Below are positions 18,519 to 27,164 of a stretch of 64,000 bases of DNA, piece by piece. The translations under genes were made by a program, and so were the position numbers. This DNA is from Bacteroidales bacterium (GTDB lineage Bacteria; Bacteroidota; Bacteroidia; Bacteroidales; JAAYJT01), in NCBI GenBank assembly GCA_014860575.1, contig JACZJK010000005.1:186001-250000 (forward strand). The letters are read 5' to 3'. The notes beneath the pieces were generated by a model. It was not told the DNA's origin and searched no databases. It saw nothing but the letters and a program-made list of their open reading frames with translations. Numbering within the stretch: the stretch's first letter is position 1; each line of letters starts with the position of its first letter.

Positions 18519-19112
18519 ATGAAACGCTCAAATGCCTTTTTGTTAATTGTAGTGGCGCTATTGTTGGGTTTTGGCGCTGCCATTGGGATTTACCTGATAG
18601 AAAAGAATCGCTACAGGAAAACGATCACTCAAATTCAAAGTGTAAATCTTCAGCATGTTTACCAGTTGCATGAATTTAAACGCGTTGTAGGACTGGATAA
18701 TGTGGGCCAGCAACAGGAATTGTTTTTTGTAAAAGTTGAACAGGCGCTGCCGCTTCAGGCTCAACTTTCAGAACTGGCAAGGGCACTGTCGAGACATTGT
18801 TTTTCTTATTTGCCAATTGAAGTTCAGGGAATTCAGGAATACGACGACAAAAAAGTAGCCGTGATAAACCTCAAAGAGTCCGAAGGCTTTGGGACCGTAG
18901 AAACGTGGTATGGTGCATCATGGGCACAAGGTTTTTTCCAGGGCAGTTTAGGCGGCTCTTCAACCAGCACAATCCTTATTGAATCATTTTTGCAACGCGA
19001 TAACCCGTTGCCATGGATTGATGGAGTGGTTTTTCTTTATGAAGATCAAACCATAAGGCAATTTGATCATGTTGCGGCTCTTGAGCAAACGGTATTCAGG
19101 AATGACAAATAA
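18519..19112 (+). CDS. Membrane-anchored protein of unknown function
   Basis: The 197-residue protein starts with one strong membrane helix (residues 7-26, LLIVVALLLGFGAAIGIYLI) and otherwise seems soluble, so it is likely an inner-membrane protein facing the periplasm. A C-terminal block, FFQGSLGGSSTSTILIESFLQ followed by WIDGVVFLY, distantly recalls the GerMN fold of envelope proteins, but the match is weak. Its stop codon abuts the stop of the convergent lpxH gene with no space for a terminator. Function unknown. Confidence 0.75.
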   Translation: MKRSNAFLLIVVALLLGFGAAIGIYLIEKNRYRKTITQIQSVNLQHVYQLHEFKRVVGLDNVGQQQELFFVKVEQALPLQAQLSELARALSRHCFSYLPIEVQGIQEYDDKKVAVINLKESEGFGTVETWYGASWAQGFFQGSLGGSSTSTILIESFLQRDNPLPWIDGVVFLYEDQTIRQFDHVAALEQTVFRNDK

Positions 19113-19916
19113 TCACAGTAAATCAGGAGCGGGATCATATTTCTTAAGCTCCAGCGTATCCCCATCAAAAACAGCATAGGTGAAATGTGTGATCCAATCG
19201 CCAAGAATCACAAGCCTGGCTTTATCGTTTATCAGAACATTTGTGGGAAGGTGGCGGTGCCCGAAGATAAAATAATCTATTTCAGGCTGATGAGAAATTT
19301 TCCGGGCTGCATACTTATATAGCATTTCTTCCTCAATGGGCGGGTTGCCGTATTTTGCTTCATTTTCATTATTGGCATATCGGCTTTTTCTTGAAAAATA
19401 CAAGGCCAATCGCGTACCGAAGTCGGGATGTAACCATCTGAAAAACCACTGGTTAAAGCGGCTCCTGAAGATTTTTTTCACGAATTTATAACCTTTGTCA
19501 CCTGGGCCTAGTCCATCGCCATGGGCAAGAAAAAATAATTTATTACCAAAGCGTGTAAGCATTTTACCATCGTGAAGTTGAATGCCCACTTCCGTTTGTA
19601 AATAATCAAACGCCCAGATATCGTGGTTGCCTCTAAAAAGATGCACAGCTATTCCACGATCAACAAGCTCAGCCAGTTTCCCGAGCAAGCGGACAAAACC
19701 TTTTGGGATCACAGTTTTATACTCAAACCAGAAATCGAATACATCGCCCATGAGATAGATAGACTGTGCACTGTCTTTCACTTCATCAAGCCAATGCACA
19801 AGGATTTTTTCACGTCGAAGGCTTTTTTCGTGATTGGGAACCCCCAGGTGAAAATCAGAGGCAAAATATATTTTCTTTGTTAAAGGAGCTTGGTATGAAT
19901 GTGTAGATTTATCCAT
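19113..19916 (-). CDS. lpxH: UDP-2,3-diacylglucosamine diphosphatase, LpxH-like
   Basis: The protein is a calcineurin-like metallophosphoesterase of 267 residues. It shows the full set of metal motifs in order: SDFHLG, GDVFDFWFE, RGNHD, AHGDG and FGHRH. LpxH hydrolyses UDP-2,3-diacylglucosamine to lipid X in lipid A synthesis at the inner membrane. The presence of lpxK two genes upstream in the same direction supports this role over a general phosphatase. It is 18 bp from the PNP gene, forming an lpxK-PNP-lpxH unit. Confidence 0.9.
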   Translation of the reverse strand: MDKSTHSYQAPLTKKIYFASDFHLGVPNHEKSLRREKILVHWLDEVKDSAQSIYLMGDVFDFWFEYKTVIPKGFVRLLGKLAELVDRGIAVHLFRGNHDIWAFDYLQTEVGIQLHDGKMLTRFGNKLFFLAHGDGLGPGDKGYKFVKKIFRSRFNQWFFRWLHPDFGTRLALYFSRKSRYANNENEAKYGNPPIEEEMLYKYAARKISHQPEIDYFIFGHRHLPTNVLINDKARLVILGDWITHFTYAVFDGDTLELKKYDPAPDLL

Positions 19917-19934
19917 CTGTTTCTTGTAACAGAT

Positions 19935-20747
19935 TTACATGCCTGATAATAATTCCCTGATCAGTAAGGTGACCTTTGGTTCAACCTGCGAAGCTGCTTC
20001 AATCACATCGTGATGCGATACTTCAACAATTTTGCCTGTTACACCTAAATCAGTTATTACGCTTATGGCAAAACAGGGGAGATCCATCTGGCGTGCAACG
20101 ATAACTTCCGGTATGGTTGACATTCCCACAGCATCAGCACCAATGGTTCGAATAAAGCGATATTCTGCAGGAGTTTCGTACATTGGCCCTGTTACAGCAG
20201 CGTAAACACCAGTTTTATATTTGATATTGTGACGACGTAAAATCTTGATGGCTTTGTGAATGAGTACGGCATCGTAGGCTTCGCTCATATCAGGGAAACG
20301 TGGACCGAATTCTTTTTCATTTGGTCCAAGCAAAGGATTGGTAGGCAAGAGGTTAATGTGGTCGGTGATGATCATCATGTCGCCGATCTCAAAATCGGGG
20401 TTCACACCACCACTGGCATTGGAAAGGATAAGCATTTTGATACCGAGCATCTTCATTACCCTAACCGGAAAGGTAAGTTCCTGCATGGTGTATCCTTCGT
20501 AGTAATGGAAACGGCCTTGCATGGCAACGATGCTTTTGTCTCCCAGCTTGCCAAAGATAAGTCGCCCCTGATGCCCTTCAACAGTTGAAACCGGGAAATG
20601 AGGAATTTCTTCGTAAGGAATGCTCTCGCTTATTTCAATTTCATTGATCAACCTACCCAGCCCGGAACCTAAAATTATGCCTACTTCCGGTTGAACCTTG
20701 GTTTGCAGCTTTATAAAATCAACGGTTTCTGTTACTTTTTTCAACAT
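19935..20747 (-). CDS. punA: Purine-nucleoside phosphorylase (PNP class I, trimeric type)
   Basis: The 270-residue enzyme cleaves inosine and guanosine with phosphate to the free base and ribose 1-phosphate. Family blocks visible are ILGSGLGRL at the phosphate site, the STVEGHQGRL and MQGRFHYYEGY segments, SNASGGVNP, YAAVTGPMYETPAE, and VGMSTIPEVIVA with SVITDLG. Length and motifs fit the trimeric mammalian-type class, not the hexameric DeoD. The start overlaps the end of lpxK by 29 bp, so the two are translationally coupled or at least co-transcribed. Confidence 0.94.
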   Translation of the reverse strand: MLKKVTETVDFIKLQTKVQPEVGIILGSGLGRLINEIEISESIPYEEIPHFPVSTVEGHQGRLIFGKLGDKSIVAMQGRFHYYEGYTMQELTFPVRVMKMLGIKMLILSNASGGVNPDFEIGDMMIITDHINLLPTNPLLGPNEKEFGPRFPDMSEAYDAVLIHKAIKILRRHNIKYKTGVYAAVTGPMYETPAEYRFIRTIGADAVGMSTIPEVIVARQMDLPCFAISVITDLGVTGKIVEVSHHDVIEAASQVEPKVTLLIRELLSGM

Positions 20748-21780
20748 AATCTAAAATTTGTCGGTCAAACGCTTCCTTGTCGCCTTCATGAAAGTCAATT
20801 TCAATTGGAATGTAATGAAGGGGCAAATTTACTACCAAATCCCATATCCCAGGCTCTTTTAAACGCATGAGGTCTTTTTCAGTAGTCACTAACAATTTAT
20901 TACGGGTAAAAATATCATCCCATTCCTTTGTAATCCGTGTAATGTCTTTAGCCGTGTAACGATGATGGTCAGGGAAAGTTAGCGTGATCAGATCAATGCA
21001 TAAACTTTTCAGATGATCCTCAAGCGGGTAGGGGTTTGCAATCCCTGCAAACATGAATATGGTGTTTGCTACCTTTCCTTTCTTCAATGGACATTCCTTT
21101 TTTTGTGCCGGAATTATTTGCCCGTATTTAATGTACGATAGATAAAGGCTCTGATGAGGAAGAGGTTTTAATGAATCAATCAATCGCTGACGAGTGATAG
21201 GCGAATGAACCTTACGTGTTTTGGTAATAATGATGATGTCAGCGCGTTTGGCTTCACTCCTGGGTTCGCGTAAATTACCGGCCGGAAGCAAATAATCTTC
21301 CGTGTATAGATGATAAAAATCAGTTAATAGTATTGAAAGCCCTGGTTTAAGGGCACGGTGCTGAAACGCATCATCCAGAATAACAGCGCTAAGGTCGGGA
21401 TAACGGTCGGTAAGTTCCCTGATGCCATGGCAACGGTTCTCGTCAACTGCCACAGGAAGATTGTCAAACTTTGTTGCAAATTGCAAAGGTTCATCACCAA
21501 TTTCAGATGGAGTGGAGAAAATGCTGGCAGCATGAAACCCCTTGGTACTTCTCCCGTACCCCCGGCTAAGTGTAGCAACTTTATAGTTGTTTGAAAGCAA
21601 TCGGATAAGGTATTCTGTATGAGGAGTTTTTCCGGTTCCACCGGTTGATAAGTTTCCAATGCCAATGATCGGAATGTCAAAACTTTGCGAGCGCAACACT
21701 TTCCGGTCAAACAACCAGTTTCGAATTACTATGATGAACCCAAAAATCAGGCTGAACGGGTACAAAAGTAATTTACGCAT
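20719..21780 (-). CDS. lpxK: Tetraacyldisaccharide 4'-kinase
   Basis: LpxK phosphorylates the 4' position of the lipid A precursor disaccharide at the inner membrane. The 353-residue protein begins with a hydrophobic membrane-binding helix (residues 6-22) and carries the Walker A motif GNLSTGGTGKT at 42-52, in the unusual form typical of LpxK. LDDAFQHR near residue 120 and TDFYHLYTEDYLLPAGNLREP are further family blocks. It is the first gene of the minus-strand unit with PNP and lpxH. Confidence 0.94.
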   Translation of the reverse strand: MRKLLLYPFSLIFGFIIVIRNWLFDRKVLRSQSFDIPIIGIGNLSTGGTGKTPHTEYLIRLLSNNYKVATLSRGYGRSTKGFHAASIFSTPSEIGDEPLQFATKFDNLPVAVDENRCHGIRELTDRYPDLSAVILDDAFQHRALKPGLSILLTDFYHLYTEDYLLPAGNLREPRSEAKRADIIIITKTRKVHSPITRQRLIDSLKPLPHQSLYLSYIKYGQIIPAQKKECPLKKGKVANTIFMFAGIANPYPLEDHLKSLCIDLITLTFPDHHRYTAKDITRITKEWDDIFTRNKLLVTTEKDLMRLKEPGIWDLVVNLPLHYIPIEIDFHEGDKEAFDRQILDYVEKSNRNR

Positions 21781-21939
21781 GCAATCAAACGATTAGGGTG
21801 AAAATAAAAATGAATCAAAACCCCGGAATCCCAATTAACGCGGCAAAATACAAAAAAAAACAATATCACCTGATTATCACATGTGCTTAATGGAAATTTA
21901 ATATGTCTGAATTGGTTATGTCAGAATACCTACAATCCT

Positions 21940-21947
21940 TAAATTTG
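21940..21947 (+). promoter_or_regulatory. TAnnTTTG -7 box of the Nif3-family gene
   Basis: TAAATTTG is followed by CAG and lies 49 bp before the ATG at 21997. A TTG at 21912-21914 is further away than the usual spacing. Confidence 0.45.
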
Positions 21948-21996
21948 CAGTTGAAAATCAGGTTTTCAGATATTTCTTACAATTTAATTCCGACCC

Positions 21997-23094
21997 ATGA
22001 TCTACATAAAAACAATTACATCTTACCTTGACAAGGAATTTCCGTTGGCCGATCAGGAGGATTGGGATAACTGTGGGTTGCTTATCGGGAATGCAGAACA
22101 GGAAATAACCAGTGCCCTGCTATGCGTTGATATAACCGAAGATATCGTTGAGGAAGCGGTTCTGCTTAAATGTGGTTTAATCATTGCACATCATCCCATC
22201 ATTTTTGGAGGCTTAAAGCGTATTACCGGAAAAACCTATGTGGAACGCATTGTTCAGAAAGTCATAAAATACAACATAGCCATTTATGCAATCCACACCA
22301 ATCTCGATAATCATATCAATGGGTTGAACCGCATGCTGGCCGAAAAACTTGGCATGACCAACCTAAAGATCCTGCGGCCTAAGCAAGACACGCTTAGAAA
22401 GATCGTCACCTTTTGCCCGACCGAACATGCAGAAAAGGTTCGCAACGCTATTTTTGAAGCAGGCGCCGGCCAGATTGGCAATTACGATAGCTGCAGTTAC
22501 AATACCCTAGGTGAGGGTTCGTACAGGGCAAATGCAGAGGCAAATCCCTATGCAGGAGAAACTGACAAGCTGCACTTCGAAAAAGAAGTTAAGATTGAAG
22601 CAATTTATCCTGTTTATCTTGAGCAGCTTATTATTTCCAGTATGATCAAAGCCCATCCGTACGAAGAAGTTGCGTATGATATTCTATTGCTGGGAAACAC
22701 TAATAAATACAGGGGAAGTGGGATTATAGGAAACCTTGCATCGGAAACTACGGCTTCCGGGTTTCTTGAAAAGGTTAAAACAGTTTGTGGGATGCCTGTA
22801 ATCAAATACAACGGCGATCTTAGCCAGCAGGTTACAACTATTGCTTTGTGTGGTGGTTCAGGAAGTTTTTTGATCCAGGATGCAATGAAGGCCGGCGCCC
22901 AGGTTTTTCTTACCGCCGACCTGAAATACCATGATTACTTTTTACCGGAAGGGAAAATGTTGCTGGGCGATATAGGGCATTATGAATCCGAACAGTTTAG
23001 CAAAGATTTGATTGCACAAGTACTTATGAAAAAATTTCCTAATTTTGCCGCTCTTAAAACAAAGACGAACTCAAACCCTGTTAAGTATTTATAA
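21997..23094 (+). CDS. Nif3-like dinuclear metal centre protein (DUF34/YbgI)
   Basis: The 365-residue protein has the Nif3 metal-binding blocks: AHHPIIFGGLK near residue 65, AIHTNLDNHINGLNRML near 100 and GDIGHYESEQF near 325, which together bind two metal ions. A middle insertion of about 100 residues (PII-like, HPYEEVAYD) marks the long bacterial form. The family is a GTP cyclohydrolase I type 2-like fold of uncertain function. The next gene, a zinc-ribbon coiled-coil protein, starts 17 bp later; this pair is common in Bacteroidota. Confidence 0.92.
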   Translation: MIYIKTITSYLDKEFPLADQEDWDNCGLLIGNAEQEITSALLCVDITEDIVEEAVLLKCGLIIAHHPIIFGGLKRITGKTYVERIVQKVIKYNIAIYAIHTNLDNHINGLNRMLAEKLGMTNLKILRPKQDTLRKIVTFCPTEHAEKVRNAIFEAGAGQIGNYDSCSYNTLGEGSYRANAEANPYAGETDKLHFEKEVKIEAIYPVYLEQLIISSMIKAHPYEEVAYDILLLGNTNKYRGSGIIGNLASETTASGFLEKVKTVCGMPVIKYNGDLSQQVTTIALCGGSGSFLIQDAMKAGAQVFLTADLKYHDYFLPEGKMLLGDIGHYESEQFSKDLIAQVLMKKFPNFAALKTKTNSNPVKYL

Positions 23095-23111
23095 AATACA
23101 TACAATCACCA

Positions 23112-23963
23112 ATGACAACTAAAAAGAAAGCCGTTAGCGAGGAACTTGAAATTCAGGAACCCGAAATTCATACCGAAACATCAAAAGGAAGTGTTCAGGC
23201 CCAGGACGATTCAGATGAGGCCATTATCTCAATCGAAAAGAAACTTGTGGCACTATATAATTTGCAGCAAATTGACTCTCAGATTGATAAGATTCGTATC
23301 GTTCGTGGAGAACTTCCACTCGAAGTTGAAGACCTTGAAGATGAAGTAATAGGACTCGAAACAAGGATCGCTAATTTTAATCAGGACGTTGATGTGTTGC
23401 AGCGCCAGATATCCGAAAAGGAAGCCATGATCAAAGATAGCAAAACACTGATAGATAAGTACAAGGCGCAACAAATGAATGTACGCAATAACCGCGAGTT
23501 TGAATCGCTCAACAAAGAAGTAGAATATCAGGGTCTTGAAATCCAGCTTGCTGAAAAGCATATCCGCGAATATTCGGGCAGCCTTGCCCTGAAAAAGGAA
23601 GAAATAACAAAAGCAGCGCAAGAGTTGGAAGAACGCCGTGGCGATCTGGAAGTTAAGAAAAATGAACTGTCAGATATAGTTTCAGAAACTAAGAAAGAAG
23701 AAGAAAATTTAGACATTCAATCAAAAGAAAACCAAAAAGTTATTGAAGAACGTTTGTTGAATGCATACACCCGCATCAGGGAAAATGCACGTAATGGACT
23801 GGCTGTGGTGATGGTTGAAAGAGACGCCTGTGGTGGTTGTTTCAGCAAAATTCCACCCCAGCGCCAACTTGACATCAAAATGCACAAAAAGATTATAGTG
23901 TGCGAATACTGCGGTCGTATCCTGGTGGATCCAGCTATTGTAGAAGCAGCACATTTAGCCTGA
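23112..23963 (+). CDS. C4-type zinc ribbon / coiled-coil protein (DUF164, CdsZ-like)
   Basis: The 283-residue protein is mostly a long charged coiled coil (residues 55-220) ending in a zinc ribbon with two Cys pairs, CGGC and CEYC, about 25 residues apart. This layout matches the DUF164 zf-RING_7 family, whose members are described as secretion-associated or as RNA/nucleotide-related proteins, so the role is unclear. It lies 17 bp after the Nif3-family gene, and a strong terminator ends the pair. The first 35 residues are acidic and low in complexity. Confidence 0.88.
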   Translation: MTTKKKAVSEELEIQEPEIHTETSKGSVQAQDDSDEAIISIEKKLVALYNLQQIDSQIDKIRIVRGELPLEVEDLEDEVIGLETRIANFNQDVDVLQRQISEKEAMIKDSKTLIDKYKAQQMNVRNNREFESLNKEVEYQGLEIQLAEKHIREYSGSLALKKEEITKAAQELEERRGDLEVKKNELSDIVSETKKEEENLDIQSKENQKVIEERLLNAYTRIRENARNGLAVVMVERDACGGCFSKIPPQRQLDIKMHKKIIVCEYCGRILVDPAIVEAAHLA

Positions 23964-23990
23964 TCAATTTCAAGATAAAGTGATTTTCTG

Positions 23991-24016
23991 AGCCTCTTTT
24001 TACGAGGCTTTTTTTG
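23991..24016 (+). terminator. Terminator of the Nif3/zinc-ribbon operon
   Basis: AGCCTC (23991-23996) pairs with GAGGCT (24004-24009), followed by seven T. The next gene starts only about 10 to 50 bp later. Confidence 0.8.
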
Positions 24017-24026
24017 TTTGTTATTT

Positions 24027-25580
24027 ATGCGAAAGCCAAATAAACATAGCGTCCGTTCTTTAATGTTGCAATTCAACAAAAGTATCTTGACTGGCAGATT
24101 TGTTGTCGCTGTGTTTCTGTGCAGCTTTTTTGTTCCACTTTCTGGAAACACTTCTCCGCACTATGACTTTAACGCCAACTGCATCAAGGCATACACAGAG
24201 ATTATTTCACTGAACTTCATGGCTGGCGCTGAGTTACTTAGCCTCGAAAAAACTGAGAACCCGGCGAATAGAATTCCGGTTTTTCTGGAGAATTATATTG
24301 ATTTCCTTACCCTGGCCATCGGTGAAGAGCAATCCGACTTTGAGCAACTCAAACAGAACCGATCGGTTCGTATTAATATTCTTTCATCCGGCGAACCAAA
24401 TTCGGCATGGCATAAACATTGCCAGGCTGCTGTTTATCTGCAATGGTCGTTCGCAAGGGTAAAGTTTGGTGAATACACCATGGCCGGGCTCGACCTAAAC
24501 CGAGCTTACCGCCTGCTAGAAGAAAACAAAACCCTTTATCCCGGATTTGTACCCGACATGCTTTTGAATGGTGTGATGAATGCACTCATCGGGAGCATAC
24601 CTGATAATTACAAATGGGCAAGCAGGCTTGCAGGAATGGAAGGAGCAATAGAATCTGGCCGTACCATGCTTTATCAACTTCTTGACATCACGGATGCAAC
24701 TCCACAATGGGCGCATCTAAAATCCGAAACATTTTTTTACCTCGCCTTCATTGAAATGAACCTTCAAAGCGATAAAAACCGTGTTGTTGAACTTCTAAAA
24801 CGTATGGAAAGCACTGACGGCCATGCTACCGGCCCGCTGAACTGTTATATCAAAGCCAATCTTGCCATGCGAACCCGCAATAATGACAAGGCCATAGAAA
24901 TTCTTGAAGGCTGCAAAATTCCTGATGGTTCATACCCCTTTCACTATCTCGAATTTGTTATTGGCAATGCAAAGTTGAATCGTTTGGATCAGAGCGCTGC
25001 CAAGCACTTCCTCAACTATGTGAACCATTACAAAGGCTCAAACTATATTAAGAGCGCTTACCAGCGTTTGGCTTGGCTATCGCTGCTCAAGGGAGATTAT
25101 AACGGATACCGATTTTACATTTCTCTTATTCTTAAGCATGGACAAACCTTTGTTGATGAAGATAAGCAGGCACAAGCGGAAGCACTGTCAGATATATTGC
25201 CGCAAACCTCATTACTTAAAGCGAGGCTTTTGTTTGATGGCGGTTATTTTGAAGATGCGCTCGAGGCTCTTGGAACCAATGTATTTAGTGAACCGGGAGA
25301 TTCGGTAGAATATCTGTATCGCAAGGCCAGGATTTATCATGAATGGGGGAAACCGGTTCAGGCAAAAGATTTTTACCTCCGCACAATTGAAGCCGGAAGC
25401 GATTTAAAATACTACTTTGCAGGTAATTCAGCCTTGCAAATGGGGCTGATTTCAGAAAGTGAAGGTAAATATACCGAAGCTGCGCATTACTATGATATGT
25501 CTATCAAAATGCATTTTACTGAATACCGGAACAGCATCCAGCAAAAAGCAAAAGCCGGACTTCAACGCGTTAGAAAATAA
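24027..25580 (+). CDS. TPR-type exported protein
   Basis: The 517-residue protein has an N-terminal hydrophobic stretch (FVVAVFLCSFFVPLSG) that serves as signal peptide and an alpha-helical body with tetratricopeptide-like helix pairs, clearest in the C-terminal 150 residues (YLYRKARIYHEWGKPVQAKDFYLRTIEAG and similar). TPR domains bind partner proteins; the partner is unknown. The start is uncertain: ATG at 24027 or ATG at 24063, the latter giving a shorter N-region. It begins just after a terminator, so its promoter must overlap that hairpin or lie within the leader. Confidence 0.8.
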   Translation: MRKPNKHSVRSLMLQFNKSILTGRFVVAVFLCSFFVPLSGNTSPHYDFNANCIKAYTEIISLNFMAGAELLSLEKTENPANRIPVFLENYIDFLTLAIGEEQSDFEQLKQNRSVRINILSSGEPNSAWHKHCQAAVYLQWSFARVKFGEYTMAGLDLNRAYRLLEENKTLYPGFVPDMLLNGVMNALIGSIPDNYKWASRLAGMEGAIESGRTMLYQLLDITDATPQWAHLKSETFFYLAFIEMNLQSDKNRVVELLKRMESTDGHATGPLNCYIKANLAMRTRNNDKAIEILEGCKIPDGSYPFHYLEFVIGNAKLNRLDQSAAKHFLNYVNHYKGSNYIKSAYQRLAWLSLLKGDYNGYRFYISLILKHGQTFVDEDKQAQAEALSDILPQTSLLKARLLFDGGYFEDALEALGTNVFSEPGDSVEYLYRKARIYHEWGKPVQAKDFYLRTIEAGSDLKYYFAGNSALQMGLISESEGKYTEAAHYYDMSIKMHFTEYRNSIQQKAKAGLQRVRK

Positions 25581-25609
25581 AAAAGCCGGCTGAAATAAAT
25601 CAGCCGGCT
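25577..25609 (-). terminator. Terminator of the FadL-like operon
   Basis: On the minus strand a perfect 10-bp stem AGCCGGCTGA/TCAGCCGGCT with a 6-nt loop is followed by a T-rich tract. It overlaps the 3' end of the convergent TPR gene. Confidence 0.88.
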
Positions 25610-25644
25610 GCCCCTCCCCAGGGGTATCAACAAACCAAACCAAA

Positions 25645-27126
25645 CTAAAATCTCCAGCCCAGTGTTAGCATAAAAAGTTGCCTGTTAAATGTTTGATTGG
25701 CAACGGGAGTTGAAAAGTCAAGACCTTCTCCTTCCGGAACCCAATACATGTATTTGTCTTCTTTGTACGAACTGCTGACCCAGGCAAAATCAACATAATA
25801 ATCTTGTTGCCTTAATCCTATTCCTAACGAAAGCTGATCAGTTGCACCATCGTTGACTCCGGATTTGTACGGACTGCCATAGATAGCATATCCTCCACGG
25901 AAATACACATCATTCAACCTCCATTCGGTTCCTAGTTTAAGATTATGCGCAGCAGTGTATTCATCACGGATGGTCTGGTTCTCATCAACAAATTTAAAAG
26001 AAGAAGAGTTGAGTTTCATTTCAGAGTAATCGGCAAACTCGTATTCTGCTGAAACAAGCCCTGATTTTCCGAATAATATGGTTGCACTTCCTATTGCTTT
26101 CATAGGGGTTGTTAATTCATAGTCGAATCTTCCGGGTTGTGATTGAGCCGAGCGGTTTTCAATCTTATTGTCCAGGAACAATTCTGATTTCATGCTATAA
26201 CTCCAATCATCGCGCATGTTTGAATAAAAAGTAGGTGTGTGGAATGCAGCGCCGAGCCTCAACCAATCTGTTGCCCTTAAAATGGCTCCTAATTTCAGGT
26301 TTACGCCGGTACCGCTGGTTTCAATATTTTCTCTCCTTGTTAAGGAGTTAAATTCAGCATACCTGTTATCAGTATCTGTTTCAGTGTATTCCGATTCATA
26401 TTTGTATCGGATATAGGGTATGCCAACTGAAGCGCCCAAATAAAGCCTGTCATTGTAGCTTGATCCAACTGTGAAAAGCATTTCACTCATGGAGCCTGAG
26501 GTAGTTATTGTTTGTTGTTGATTCACTCCGCCAAAATAAGCATCGGTTTGGTAAAAATAGTCCTCAGTATCATCCTCAGGCCAAATCAGCCATGCATCGT
26601 ATGCAAGCTGAGTTGTAAACTGGTTAAGGTTATCAGGTGCGAACCCATCGGCCTGATGCACATAACCTGTCATCAGTGAACTGTTGTCATTGAAGCCCTG
26701 AATAAAAACCCTGTTGCTGAAATTATTGATCCGGTTAAGTCCGAAACCAAACTGAATTCTTTGCCATCCGGAGGACTGGGCGTTTCCCGAAAGGTCGGAG
26801 CTTAAAACAAAACCTATGTTTCCTAAACCCAGGTTGTATTTACTGTCATCTCGCATTTGGCTGAAATATGTGGCTTCTGTTTCGCTGAAGGTAATCAAGG
26901 GAGTAAATGCAAATTCTGATCGTCTGAACATGCCAATCCCGGCAGGATTTACACTAAGTGCTGAAAAATCTGCTCCAATTGAACCGTAAGCTCCACCCAT
27001 AGCCATATACCTGGCTGAACCAACAAGCGAAGTTTTCCCGTAGCGCAGTGCATCCTCCTGGTTCTGAGAATGAAGCGTGAGTACTGAGAGTGAGAGAGAT
27101 AGTATTATAAGCAATCGCGTTTTCAT
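25645..27126 (-). CDS. OmpP1/FadL/TodX-family outer membrane protein
   Basis: The 493-residue protein has a signal peptide (MKTRLLIILSLSLSVLTLHSQ) and the N-terminal plug-like block ARYMAMGGAYGSIGADFSALSVNPAGIGMFR, typical of FadL-type proteins. The rest alternates aromatic beta strands and ends with an aromatic residue (LGWRF), as expected for an outer membrane barrel. Such channels take up hydrophobic compounds; the substrate is not predictable. The start at 27126 is set by the signal peptide. It lies 38 bp after a Tyr-rich lipoprotein gene, probably in one operon. Confidence 0.88.
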   Translation of the reverse strand: MKTRLLIILSLSLSVLTLHSQNQEDALRYGKTSLVGSARYMAMGGAYGSIGADFSALSVNPAGIGMFRRSEFAFTPLITFSETEATYFSQMRDDSKYNLGLGNIGFVLSSDLSGNAQSSGWQRIQFGFGLNRINNFSNRVFIQGFNDNSSLMTGYVHQADGFAPDNLNQFTTQLAYDAWLIWPEDDTEDYFYQTDAYFGGVNQQQTITTSGSMSEMLFTVGSSYNDRLYLGASVGIPYIRYKYESEYTETDTDNRYAEFNSLTRRENIETSGTGVNLKLGAILRATDWLRLGAAFHTPTFYSNMRDDWSYSMKSELFLDNKIENRSAQSQPGRFDYELTTPMKAIGSATILFGKSGLVSAEYEFADYSEMKLNSSSFKFVDENQTIRDEYTAAHNLKLGTEWRLNDVYFRGGYAIYGSPYKSGVNDGATDQLSLGIGLRQQDYYVDFAWVSSSYKEDKYMYWVPEGEGLDFSTPVANQTFNRQLFMLTLGWRF

Positions 27127-27164
27127 GGTATTACTTTTTTTAATTTTAGTAATGGTCACTGATT

